Source: Acetivibrio alkalicellulosi
GTDB lineage: Bacteria > Bacillota > Clostridia > Acetivibrionales > Acetivibrionaceae
NCBI GenBank assembly: GCA_008125075.1
Contig: VLTH01000002.1
Coordinates: forward strand, 2,094,777-2,158,776
Reading direction: 5' to 3'
Length of the DNA: 64,000 nucleotides
Part shown: positions 43,713-52,413 of the stretch, in pieces
Position numbering within the stretch: position 1 is the stretch's first letter
Layout of the letters: every line of letters begins with the position of its first letter
Notes under the pieces: model-generated
What the model was told of the DNA's origin: nothing
Seen by the model: the letters and a program-made list of their open reading frames with translations, nothing else
Database searches by the model: none
Position numbers and translations under genes: made by a program

Positions 43713-45602
43713 ATGTTTTCAAAACTTATTTTGCTATTTAAAAATAAAATAATTCCAAATATACGTTATTTTTTTCTTGTGCTTATTCCTAAAAACTTCA
43801 GATCTATTACTGGCTCTAAAGTTTCTAGGATTAGTTTTTTGTTGGTTGTACTTCTCATGGTAATATCAGTTGCTATTATATTAACCAACTCAAACAATAC
43901 CTATCCCAATGAATCCCAATCTACTTTTATTAGTTATAGGGAATTTTTAGATCATGTGGAATCAGGAAGTGTTTTGACCATCATAGATTATACACAAAGT
44001 TCAAAAAAGATAACAGGAAGGCTCCATGACAACACATTATTTACTACAGATAATCCACAATCTTCAGAGCTAAAAAAATATTTATTAGAACAGGGAATTA
44101 AACTTGAAGAAAAAAGATTTGTAGAAACAATTCCTCAGATACTTTTAAATGTAGTTTTATCCTTTTTACCTTTCATCTTTATTATTTTGATTATTGTCTT
44201 TTTAATGGGGCAATTATTAAAAAAACAGTACTCCGGTAATAAGGATTCAAAATTTAATATTACAAAAAACTGTGGCCTAACCTTTGAAAATGTGGCTGGG
44301 AATGAAGAAGCAAAAGAAAATATGATGGAGTTAGTTGAATTTCTAACACGCCCAGAAAGATTTTTGAACTTTGGAGTGGTTGCGCCTAAAGGAACTGTGC
44401 TTTTTGGACCTCCTGGTACCGGCAAAACTCTTCTTGCTAAAGCGCTTGCAGGAACTGCCGGCGTTGCTTTTATAGCTGTATCAGGTTCAGATTTTGTTGA
44501 AAAATTTGTTGGTGTAGGTGCTTCTAGAATCAGACAGTTGTTTCAATTTGCCCGCAAAGCCAGTCCATGTATTATTTTTATTGATGAAATTGATGCTCTT
44601 GGAAAACGAACTTCAAGTGATGGTGGAGGTTCTAGCGATGAAAGAGATCGGACGCTAAACCAGATACTTGTAGAAATAGATGGATTTTCAGGTAGTGAAG
44701 GTATTATTGTTATTGCTGCAACTAACAGACTAGACATGTTAGATCCTGCTCTATTGCGTTCAGGAAGATTTGACAGGCAAATACAAGTTGACCTTCCAGA
44801 TGTTGATGCAAGATATTCTATTTTAAATCTTCACTCAAAAAATAAACCCTTAAATAGTGATGTTGATTTAAAGGAAGTGGCAAAAATGACTGTATATATG
44901 TCTGGGGCTGATCTTGCAAATTTAATGAACGAAGCCGGAATCTATGCAGTTAGAAATTCTCATCAATCTATCACAATGAAAGACATTGATCTGGCAATAA
45001 GTAAAATTCAGGCAGGTGAAGAAAAGCGAAATAAGAAGAACATTACATTAAAAGATAAGGAAATAACAGCATTCCATGAAGCTGGCCACGTGCTTGTTGC
45101 AAAGCTTCTATCTGGCACAACTGTTTCAAAAGTCACTATTATTCCCACCACCAAAGGTGCAGGAGGTTATACATTGTTCGTGCAGGATGAAAAAATGTTT
45201 TCAACCAAGAAAGACCTTTTAAATAACATAGCTATATTTCTTGGTGGAAGAGCTTCAGAAGAAATCATTTTTGGTGAAAACGAAGTTACTAATGGTGCAA
45301 GCAATGACTTGAGAAAAGCAACACAAATTGCAGTTGATATGGTCAAAAATTATGGTATGAGTCATACAGTTGGTTTGGTAAGTTTTTTAGATATTAGCAA
45401 AAATAACTCTTCCGGTACAACTTTAAATTCAGTTGAAGATGAAGTTAAAAAAATTATAGAAGAAGTATACAAAGAAACAAAAGAAACTTTAAAGAACAAT
45501 GCAGACTGTCTTCGAAATATAGCAACTTTGCTACTTGAAAGAGAAACTATTTACAGAAAAGACATTGATAATATAGTTGAAGCCACTATGTTCGATAGAT
45601 AG
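43713..45602 (+). CDS. FtsH-type membrane AAA protease
   Basis: 629 residues from the ATG at 43713 (AAAGGCGG 6 nt upstream). Membrane-anchored ATP-dependent zinc protease for quality control. Two helices (ISFLLVVLLMVISVAIILT and LLNVVLSFLPFIFIILIIVF) frame a small extracytoplasmic domain. AAA: GPPGTGKTLLAKALAG, CIIFIDEIDALG, DPALLRSGRFDRQ. Zinc protease: AFHEAGHVLV, then the third ligand near TNGASNDLRKAT. About 40 basic residues precede TM1, longer than in housekeeping FtsH, and it is not next to tilS/hpt, so this is probably a second FtsH paralogue. Confidence 0.93.
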   Translation: MFSKLILLFKNKIIPNIRYFFLVLIPKNFRSITGSKVSRISFLLVVLLMVISVAIILTNSNNTYPNESQSTFISYREFLDHVESGSVLTIIDYTQSSKKITGRLHDNTLFTTDNPQSSELKKYLLEQGIKLEEKRFVETIPQILLNVVLSFLPFIFIILIIVFLMGQLLKKQYSGNKDSKFNITKNCGLTFENVAGNEEAKENMMELVEFLTRPERFLNFGVVAPKGTVLFGPPGTGKTLLAKALAGTAGVAFIAVSGSDFVEKFVGVGASRIRQLFQFARKASPCIIFIDEIDALGKRTSSDGGGSSDERDRTLNQILVEIDGFSGSEGIIVIAATNRLDMLDPALLRSGRFDRQIQVDLPDVDARYSILNLHSKNKPLNSDVDLKEVAKMTVYMSGADLANLMNEAGIYAVRNSHQSITMKDIDLAISKIQAGEEKRNKKNITLKDKEITAFHEAGHVLVAKLLSGTTVSKVTIIPTTKGAGGYTLFVQDEKMFSTKKDLLNNIAIFLGGRASEEIIFGENEVTNGASNDLRKATQIAVDMVKNYGMSHTVGLVSFLDISKNNSSGTTLNSVEDEVKKIIEEVYKETKETLKNNADCLRNIATLLLERETIYRKDIDNIVEATMFDR

Positions 45603-45667
45603 TATGTAGAGTTTTACAAAGGACCCGAGGAACATTTACAGGCTAAAAATCTATATTTATTTTATCA

Positions 45668-45785
45668 ATATCATATCGCAGCGGAAGCTGCAATCAAAGT
45701 AGTAAGTTCCGCTGCGACAAACAGAGGAACTATATCTTCTAAAAAAGTTTGCTAAAAAAGCAAACTTTTTGAGAAGAATATCATA
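45668..45785 (+). repeat. Structured repeat, two-hairpin copy with paired changes
   Basis: The first stem TCGCAGCGGAA / TTCCGCTGCGA encloses the loop GCTGCAATCAAAGTAGTAAG. The linker AAACAGAGGAACTATA follows, then a second stem containing AGTTTGCT-AAAAA-AGCAAACT. Compared with the copy at 34088 the first stem differs on both sides in a way that keeps pairing, while loop and linker are nearly unchanged. Confidence 0.78.
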
Positions 45786-45854
45786 TTAGAACATTGAAAT
45801 TATGTAAAATACTCTTTATAATTTTAATTGATATTATTTTTTGGGGAGGACAAA

Positions 45855-46895
45855 ATGCAAAAAAAAATTACAATGGAACATATAGCTAACAAACTTGGTA
45901 TTACCAAAAATACTGTTTCTCTGGCATTGCGAAACATGCCCGGAGTTAGTGAAAAAACCCGGAAGCTGGTTCTTAAAACAGCAGAGCAAAATGGCTATAA
46001 GTATAAAAACTCTGTTGATATAAACACTAACCAGAAAACAAAAAATATATGCCTTATGCTCTCTGATGCCACTAGAAATGCTGCTAATTTTTTTTCCTTT
46101 ATTCAATATGGTATAGAGTCTGAAGCTAAAAAAAATAATTTAAACACAATTCTTTATTGTTTTAATGAAAATAAAGATTTTGAAATTCCTTTATGCATAA
46201 GAGACGGTATTATTTCAGGTATAGTAACTCTTGGAAGGCTTACTAAGAAAACTGTTAAATCTATTATCCAACTAAATCTTCCACTTGTTGTAATCGACCA
46301 TTTCTTTGATGATATAAAAGCTAATTATATTCTAAGTGATAATGTATCAGGAGGTTTTATTGCTACAGAGCATCTAGTCAAGTCAGGACATAATAAAATT
46401 GGTTTTTGCGGAGATATATTTTCCTCATCTAGTTTTTATGACAGATATCTCGGATACCTAAAGGCTTTAACACTATACAGTATACCCATTTATTCTAATT
46501 ACTCAATAATTGACAAAAGTATGTCAGAGGCACCTAGTCAAGAATATGTAGTTGAAGAATTGAAAAAATTCGCATCTCTTCCCTCTGCTCTATTTTGCTG
46601 CAATGATAGTGAGGCAATTGCTATAATAAAAGGATTTTCTTCAATTGGTATATCGGTTCCTGACACTGTCTCAATTGTAGGGTTTGACGACATTGAGTTA
46701 TCAAAAAATATAACTCCAGAATTAACAACTATGCACATTTGCAAAGAGTCATTAGGTGAACGTGCGGTTAAAAAACTTATTTCTCAAATAAACGAAAAAA
46801 ATAATATAGAAGAAAAAATATTACTCTCTGCGTACCTTGTTGAAAGACAATCAGTAATAAACATTAAAAATGAAAATGAGCCTAATATAATATAA
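45855..46895 (+). CDS. LacI-family transcription regulator
   Basis: 346 residues from the ATG at 45855 (GGGGAGG about 6 nt upstream). The N-terminal LacI helix-turn-helix and hinge are clear: ITMEHIANKLGITKNTVSLA and LRNMPGVSEKTRKLVLKTAE. A periplasmic-binding-protein-like sugar-sensing core (about 65-335) follows, with LPLVVIDHFFDD, GGFIATEHLVKSGHNKIGF, PSALFCCNDSEAIAIIKGF and VSIVGFDDIELS. The effector is unknown. The adjacent carbohydrate gene is glgA on the opposite strand two genes away; glycogen control is a guess only. Confidence 0.93.
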   Translation: MQKKITMEHIANKLGITKNTVSLALRNMPGVSEKTRKLVLKTAEQNGYKYKNSVDINTNQKTKNICLMLSDATRNAANFFSFIQYGIESEAKKNNLNTILYCFNENKDFEIPLCIRDGIISGIVTLGRLTKKTVKSIIQLNLPLVVIDHFFDDIKANYILSDNVSGGFIATEHLVKSGHNKIGFCGDIFSSSSFYDRYLGYLKALTLYSIPIYSNYSIIDKSMSEAPSQEYVVEELKKFASLPSALFCCNDSEAIAIIKGFSSIGISVPDTVSIVGFDDIELSKNITPELTTMHICKESLGERAVKKLISQINEKNNIEEKILLSAYLVERQSVINIKNENEPNII

Positions 46896-46924
46896 TTAAC
46901 GCTAATAGATTATTAGGCTCATTT
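46874..46924. terminator. Bidirectional terminator between convergent genes
   Basis: AAATGAGCCTAATA (46874-46887) and TATTAGGCTCATTT (46911-46924) form a 14-bp perfect stem between the LacI gene and the minus-strand methyltransferase gene. Confidence 0.85.
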
Positions 46925-46932
46925 CACTTTTA

Positions 46933-47583
46933 TTATATATAACTTTGTTTCTTTTGACATATTACTGTAAAATCATTATTTAAATAGCCTTCTACCACTC
47001 TAATATTTTTTAAAAATGTATGTTTTTCCTCTATCATGTTTAGTACTTTTTTAGGATCATAATAGAAATATAAGTCTTCTTTATCTGGAGATTTTTCATG
47101 TAAAAGATTAAATACAACTATACTAGATGCCAGATAAAAAAATCTTCTTAACGCATAAGACAAAAACTCCATATTATTATTTAAGTTTAAATTAAATATA
47201 CCTGATGCATAGACAACATCAAAGGCTCCTTCACTAAAATAATCACTTTCGAATATATCCATATGGTAAAATGTACCTTTTAGTTTTTTATGTTTAACCC
47301 TCTCAATCATACTATCAAGTATATCCACACCAGTGTATTCTGCTTTAATGTTTTTCTCTTGTAAGTATTCTAACAAGTTTCCTAATCCGCAGCCTACATC
47401 TAATATTTTTTTGTTTTCTAATTCTAAATTTGATATTAACACATCAAACCTTAGGTTTTGAGATTCTCTACTTTCCCATCCTAAAATCTTATAATCAGGT
47501 ACATCCTTTTTCATATTAGACTCATAATAACGCTTAATGTAATTACTTTTATTATTATTTTTTGCCAAGTTTGCTTCTTCCAA
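46933..47583 (-). CDS. Class I SAM-dependent methyltransferase
   Basis: 216 residues, TTG start with GAGG 9 nt upstream. Rossmann methyltransferase with motif I KILDVGCGLGNLLEYL, motif II acidic YTGVDILD, and FDVVYASGIFNLNL around motif IV. The substrate is unknown. It lies 38 bp downstream of glgA on the same strand and is probably co-transcribed, though no functional link with glycogen is known. Confidence 0.85.
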   Translation of the reverse strand: MEEANLAKNNNKSNYIKRYYESNMKKDVPDYKILGWESRESQNLRFDVLISNLELENKKILDVGCGLGNLLEYLQEKNIKAEYTGVDILDSMIERVKHKKLKGTFYHMDIFESDYFSEGAFDVVYASGIFNLNLNNNMEFLSYALRRFFYLASSIVVFNLLHEKSPDKEDLYFYYDPKKVLNMIEEKHTFLKNIRVVEGYLNNDFTVICQKKQSYI

Positions 47584-47621
47584 TTCAAATTACCTCATTT
47601 CATAATGCCAAGGAGTGCATA

Positions 47622-49064
47622 TTATTTACTCAATGCCTTTTTGAAAAGATCGTTATACTCCTTAGCTGACTTTTCCCAACTAAAATCTATAGACATACCA
47701 TTATGCATAAGTGACATCCATGTGGATCTATGATAATAAAAAAGGACTGCCTGCTTTATTGCATAAAGCATATCGTGTGCATTGTATCTTGAAAAGGTAA
47801 ACCCATTTCCTTTTTTATTAATTTCATTATATTGGGTAACTGTGTCTTTAAGCCCTCCAGTTTCTCTCACAATTGGAATAGTTCCATATCTCATGCTAAA
47901 CATTTGGCTCAATCCGCATGGTTCAAAAAGGGACGGCATTAAAAACATATCAGAGCCTGCATAGATTCTTTGAGCAAGTAATGAATCATATTTTAAATTG
48001 ACAGAAATCTTATTAGGATATTTTTCTTTGTAATGCTTAAACATCTGTTCATATTTCTGATCACCTGCACCAAGAATTATTAACTGGATATCTAGACCTA
48101 GTATCTCTTCCATTACGTACTCAATAAGATCAAACCCTTTTTGGTCAACCATTCTTGATATAATACTTATAACAGGAATGTCAATTCTTTCTTGTAAGCC
48201 AAGGCTTTTTTGAAGCATATTCTTGTTAACAAGTTTTCCTTCTAAGTTATTCTTATCAAAATTTGAATATATTCTATTGTCAGTTGCAGGATCATTTAAC
48301 TCCATGTCAATACCATTTAAAATGCCGTATAAATCTTCTGATCTTTTGATTAATGAATTATTTAAGTTTTCTCCAAAAAAATCTGTTTTTATTTCCTGTG
48401 CATAAGTCTTGCTTACAGTAGTTATTATGTCAGAATATACAATACCTGACTTCAGATAGTTTACCTTATCAAAGAACTCCGCACCCTCATGTGTAAAATA
48501 TTCCCACGAGACTCCTAAAACTTCTCCCAAAACTTCTTTTGGAAATACTCCTTGATATTTAAGGTTATGAATAGTAAACATTGTCCTTATGTCTTTGTAA
48601 TAATCCAAATGCTTATAAGAGGCATTTAGTAAAAGACTAACTACTCCAGTCTGCCAATCATTACAATGAATAATATCTGGCTTGAAATCAATAAAAGGCA
48701 GCATTTCAATAAGTCCTTTGCAAAAAAAAGCAAATCTCTCTGCCTCATCATTATAACCATAATATCCATCTCTTTTAAAGTAATGCTCATTATCTAAAAA
48801 GTAATATGTAACTCCATCATGTTCTAGCATTAAAATGGCGCAAAACTGATGTCTCCAGGAAATATCAACATATATGTATCCAACATACTGCATTTTATCT
48901 ACATACTCCTGAGGTATGTTCTTATACTTAGGCATTACAACTCTTACATCCTGACCTAGTCTTTTTAAAGCCTTTGGGAGAGAAGCCGCTACATCGGCTA
49001 ATCCTCCTGTTTTTGCAAAAGGATCTACTTCTGATGATGCAAAAAGAATTTTGTTTTTTTTCAT
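47622..49064 (-). CDS. glgA: Glycogen synthase, ADP-glucose type (GT5)
   Basis: 480 residues, AGGAGGTCCTT before the ATG. Transfers glucose from ADP-glucose to the growing alpha-1,4-glucan. GT5 signatures are present: MKKNKILFASSEVDPFAKTG then GLADVAASLPKAL (KTGGL motif), HCNDWQTGVVSLLL, FTIHNLKYQGVFP, ILNGIDMELNDPATD, and the acceptor/donor site LMPSLFEPCGLSQMFSMRYG. Length is standard. glgB, glgC and glgD are not adjacent, unlike the usual clostridial operon; the small CBM25-like protein at 22 kb may act on the same polymer. Confidence 0.96.
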   Translation of the reverse strand: MKKNKILFASSEVDPFAKTGGLADVAASLPKALKRLGQDVRVVMPKYKNIPQEYVDKMQYVGYIYVDISWRHQFCAILMLEHDGVTYYFLDNEHYFKRDGYYGYNDEAERFAFFCKGLIEMLPFIDFKPDIIHCNDWQTGVVSLLLNASYKHLDYYKDIRTMFTIHNLKYQGVFPKEVLGEVLGVSWEYFTHEGAEFFDKVNYLKSGIVYSDIITTVSKTYAQEIKTDFFGENLNNSLIKRSEDLYGILNGIDMELNDPATDNRIYSNFDKNNLEGKLVNKNMLQKSLGLQERIDIPVISIISRMVDQKGFDLIEYVMEEILGLDIQLIILGAGDQKYEQMFKHYKEKYPNKISVNLKYDSLLAQRIYAGSDMFLMPSLFEPCGLSQMFSMRYGTIPIVRETGGLKDTVTQYNEINKKGNGFTFSRYNAHDMLYAIKQAVLFYYHRSTWMSLMHNGMSIDFSWEKSAKEYNDLFKKALSK

Positions 49065-49373
49065 AAGGACCTCCTGAATATTTTTTTAAGGTGATAATTC
49101 TCAAAAACAGGCTTTTACAAATATATATTTTAACCTCCTTATATTATAATAAACATTTTCAAATAAATAAATTTATTTTTACAAAAATTACGAAAATATT
49201 TGTTCAACAAATAATTATAAAAATCTAATTTATCTTAATACTAATATAAGCATCTATTTACTTGAGAGTAATTGTAATAAATATGAAGAATAATATGCAT
49301 CCTTTACTTGATCAGAACTTGCACATGCTTAAATGATATTTTTGAAAAAGTTTATGAAATCTGGAGGCTGAAT
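49065..49373. other. Divergent intergenic region with one repeat copy
   Basis: Non-coding. A GTGAAGAA-family repeat lies at about 49267-49302 (GTAATAAATATGAAGAATAA, then TATGCATCC). The frame that extends the MFS gene upstream to 49308 has no ribosome site. Confidence 0.6.
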
Positions 49374-50570
49374 ATGGAAGCTAACAAAAAATGGGACTTA
49401 GCAGCATTGGCATCTATTCCTTTAATTATGACACTTGGAGGTTCAATGTTAATACCAGTCCTACCAACTATTGAAAAGGAAATTGGTATTACAAAATTTC
49501 AATCAAGTTTAATACTAACAATATATTCAATTGCATCTATACTTTTAGTACCAGTTGCAGGTTATCTGTCAGATAAATATGGAAGAAAGAAAATAATTAT
49601 CCCCAGCCTTATAATTACAAGCTCTGGTGGTATTATTTCTGGACTTTCAGCCTGGCTTATTCCAAACCCATTTTGGATGATAATTGTTGGTAGGTTGGTT
49701 CAGGGAATAGGTGCATCAGGCGCTTTTCCAGTTGTAATTCCTACTGTAGGAGACATGTTTAAAGAAGAGGCTGATGTAAGTAAAGGTCTTGGTATAATCG
49801 AAACTTCCAACACCTTTGGTAAAGTTGTCAGCCCTATACTAGGAGCAGTATTAGCATCTCTACTCTGGTTTATGCCTTTTTTTGCCATTTCTTTTTTTGC
49901 AGTGATATCTATTTTTCTTGTTTTGATTTTAGTCAAAACGCCTAAGAAACAGGATAATGACAAAAAAGAAAACTTTAAAGTGTTTGTAAAAAAAGTAAAG
50001 GACATCTTTAAAAAAGAAGGTCGATGGCTTTCAGGAATTTTTATTGATGGTCTTATATCAACATTTGTTCTATTTGGTTTTCTCTTTTTCTTTTCTTCTC
50101 TACTAGAGGACAAACATGGAATAGAGGGAGTTACTCGAGGACTAATAATTGCAGTTCCTCTGCTTGCCCTTTGCATTACTTCATATACTACTGGAAAGAT
50201 AATAGGCAAAAAAAAGCCTCTGATGAAATGGATAATAGTAGGTGGAAACGCATTAGCTGTGATATCACTAATTATAATGAGTTTATGGGATAACCTTATT
50301 TTTCTCACCACTACTTTATCCTTTGCAGGAATAGGTATAGGTGCAACACTTCCCTGCCTTGATGCCTTAATAACAGAAGGTGTTGAAAAACTACACCGAG
50401 GAACAATAACAGCTATGTACAGCAGCGCGAGATTACTTGGAGTAGCTCTCGGACCTCCTATAGTAGCTTTACTTCTAAAGTCAAGTACTAATACAGTTTT
50501 TTATACTTTAGCTGCTGTAAGTCTAGTAGCAATAATTTTAACTATTCTACTAATTAGGCCCAAGGATTAG
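49374..50570 (+). CDS. MFS transporter, drug-efflux type
   Basis: 398 residues from the ATG at 49374 (TGGAGG about 7 nt upstream). Eleven or twelve hydrophobic helices. MFS motif A in loop 2-3, GYLSDKYGRKKIIIPSL; a motif C-like GIIETSNTFGKVVSPILGAVL in helix 5, typical of drug/proton antiporters; a central basic loop (KKQDNDKKENFKVFVKKVKD). Resembles the Bmr/TetA(P)-like exporters of Firmicutes. Substrate unknown; no regulator adjacent. Confidence 0.88.
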   Translation: MEANKKWDLAALASIPLIMTLGGSMLIPVLPTIEKEIGITKFQSSLILTIYSIASILLVPVAGYLSDKYGRKKIIIPSLIITSSGGIISGLSAWLIPNPFWMIIVGRLVQGIGASGAFPVVIPTVGDMFKEEADVSKGLGIIETSNTFGKVVSPILGAVLASLLWFMPFFAISFFAVISIFLVLILVKTPKKQDNDKKENFKVFVKKVKDIFKKEGRWLSGIFIDGLISTFVLFGFLFFFSSLLEDKHGIEGVTRGLIIAVPLLALCITSYTTGKIIGKKKPLMKWIIVGGNALAVISLIIMSLWDNLIFLTTTLSFAGIGIGATLPCLDALITEGVEKLHRGTITAMYSSARLLGVALGPPIVALLLKSSTNTVFYTLAAVSLVAIILTILLIRPKD

Positions 50571-50574
50571 CTAA

Positions 50575-50660
50575 AATATTACTTTCACTTTTCACGTGGA
50601 CTATTTGGCATCAAATAAGGCCTAAAGTGAAATGTTAGTGGAAGTTATTTCTAGTAATCC
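50575..50660 (+). repeat. Dispersed TTTGGCATCAAAT repeat copy
   Basis: AATATTACTTTCACTTTTCA, then TTTGGCATCAAATAAGGCC, AAGTGAAATGTTAGTGGAAG and TTATT. The outer ends are inverted (AATAnTACTTTCAC / GTGGAAGTTATT). Copies at 34926, 56303 and 62874. Confidence 0.8.
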
Positions 50661-50734
50661 TAAACAGGTATCACAAGGCACTGCATGATTAAAAACTATT
50701 CTTAAAATACTTTTCAGAATAGAACCTTTTGATT

Positions 50735-50812
50735 TTATGCGCGTGCAATTTGTTTGCTTCTCAAACATGCACATGTTCAGCGACATTCATTCCCATTATA
50801 CTTTTTATATTA
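50735..50812 (+). repeat. Two-part palindromic repeat, copy 2
   Basis: TGCGCGTGCAATTTGTTTG-CTTC-TCAAACATGCACATG followed by GCGACATTCATTCCC. Same plan as 42054, with the second inverted arm decayed. Confidence 0.72.
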
Positions 50813-50849
50813 TGCGGCTGAGCTTTGTTTATTCTGTCTACTGACTCAT

Positions 50850-51518
50850 CTAGGCAAACCAACTCCATGGTTCTAGATTTGGTAGACTGGATTCAAATTT
50901 AACATATTCTCTTGTTGTTGGATGAATAAAACTTATTTCTTTTGACCATAAAGCTATTTGCTGACCTGGTCTATTCTTTTTTCTTCCATACTTTTGATCT
51001 CCATATAAAGGATGTCCAGAATTTGAAAACTGCACTCTTATCTGATGTGGTCGTCCTGTTAAAAGGTTTACCTCAACAAGCGTAAAATTTTCATTTGTGT
51101 CTAAAACACTATACTCTAAAATAGCCTGTTTGGCACCTATTGTATCACTACTAACGATACTTACAATATTTGTGCTAGAATCCTTTAAAATGTAATCATT
51201 CATCTTACCACTTTTATCTTTCAATATACCATGCACAACTGCTAAATATCTCTTATAAAATTCTCTTTTTCTAATAGCATCAGAAAGTCTTGATGCCGCT
51301 TTAGAAGTTCTTGCAAAAACCATTATGCCTCCAACAGGACGATCTAACCTGTGGACAAGACCTAGATATACATTTCCTGGCTTATTATATCTTTCTTTTA
51401 TGTACTCTTTTAAATGGCTCAAAATGTCAACATCATTTGTCTCATCTCTTTGTACAGGAACATTAATAGGCTTTTCTACAACAAGTATGTGATTATCCTC
51501 ATAGATAATTTTCACCAT
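50850..51518 (-). CDS. RluA-family pseudouridine synthase
   Basis: 222 residues from the ATG at 51518 (GGGAGG 7-9 nt upstream), overlapping the upstream gene's TAA by one base (TAATG). It makes pseudouridine in rRNA or tRNA. Catalytic motif GLVHRLDRPVGGIMVFARTS with the active Asp; other family blocks are YEDNHILVVEKPINVPVQRD, LLTGRPHQIRVQFSNSGHPL and YGDQKYG. No S4 domain at the N-terminus, so it is of the short RluA type. Last gene of a four-gene operon with polyphosphate genes. Confidence 0.93.
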   Translation of the reverse strand: MVKIIYEDNHILVVEKPINVPVQRDETNDVDILSHLKEYIKERYNKPGNVYLGLVHRLDRPVGGIMVFARTSKAASRLSDAIRKREFYKRYLAVVHGILKDKSGKMNDYILKDSSTNIVSIVSSDTIGAKQAILEYSVLDTNENFTLVEVNLLTGRPHQIRVQFSNSGHPLYGDQKYGRKKNRPGQQIALWSKEISFIHPTTREYVKFESSLPNLEPWSWFA

Positions 51519-52387
51519 TAATTTGCCTCCCAGCGCCCATAAATCCCACATGGCAACACAAGGCCTGTAGATGACACAGGAATACCAACCTCGCCACAGG
51601 AAATTGTACCCTTGTACTTGCTTTTTACTGTCAGTTTAAGAATATTTGAAATTACTGTGGGTGAAAATCCAGTAGTATAAGAGTTTATTAGAAAGAATAA
51701 TGGCTCTGGAGATAATACCCCCATACATTCCTCTACAAATTGATATAGGGAGTCTTCTATTTTCCATATTTCTCCTTTGGGTCCTCTTCCATAGGAAGGA
51801 GGATCCATAATTATACCATCATATAAATTACCCCGACGTTTTTCCCTTTGAATAAATTTAATTACATCGTCTGTTATAAACCTTACTGGACGGTCTGATA
51901 AGCCTGATAGAGAAATATTTTCCTTTGCCCATTGAACCATGCCTTTTGCAGCATCAACATGGCATACAGAAGCTCCTGCATAAGCAGCTGCAACAGTAGC
52001 CCCTCCTGTATATGCAAAAAGATTTAGTACATTCACTTTTTTAGAGGTAGAACTTATCTTATCTATTATCCATTTCCAATTGACGGCCTGTTCAGGAAAA
52101 AGCCCAGTGTGCTTAAATCCTGTAGGCTCAATATAAAAGGATATTTTATTATAAGAAACGCCCCACCTTTGAGGCAACTTTTTCTTATAATCCCAAGCTC
52201 CTCCTCCTTTTGAACTTCTATGGTAACAGGCATCGGCATTTTCCCACAAACTCTTATTTTTCTCTGTAAAAGGCCATATTATTTGTGGGTCTGGCCGCCT
52301 TAGTACATATTTTCCCCATCTTTCAAGCTTTTCACCGTTACCAGTATCAATAAGTTCATAATCTTTCCAGTCATCTGCTATAAGCAC
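51518..52387 (-). CDS. RlmI-like class I rRNA methyltransferase
   Basis: Best start is GTG at 52387, 8 nt after GGAGG; an ATG at 52402 overlaps the ribosome site. About 289 residues. SAM-dependent methyltransferase of the RlmI/RlmK type: FKHTGLFPEQAVNWKWI, motif I VLNLFAYTGGATVAAAYAGA, the acidic VDAAKGMVQWAKEN, and the catalytic MDPPSYGRGPKGE. No PUA domain is visible, in contrast to RlmI. Co-directional with ppk (26 bp before) and rluA-type (1-nt overlap after), indicating an RNA-modification tail on the polyphosphate operon. Confidence 0.87.
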   Translation of the reverse strand: MLIADDWKDYELIDTGNGEKLERWGKYVLRRPDPQIIWPFTEKNKSLWENADACYHRSSKGGGAWDYKKKLPQRWGVSYNKISFYIEPTGFKHTGLFPEQAVNWKWIIDKISSTSKKVNVLNLFAYTGGATVAAAYAGASVCHVDAAKGMVQWAKENISLSGLSDRPVRFITDDVIKFIQREKRRGNLYDGIIMDPPSYGRGPKGEIWKIEDSLYQFVEECMGVLSPEPLFFLINSYTTGFSPTVISNILKLTVKSKYKGTISCGEVGIPVSSTGLVLPCGIYGRWEAN

Positions 52388-52413
52388 ATTTGATTCCTCC
52401 ATTTAATTACCAT

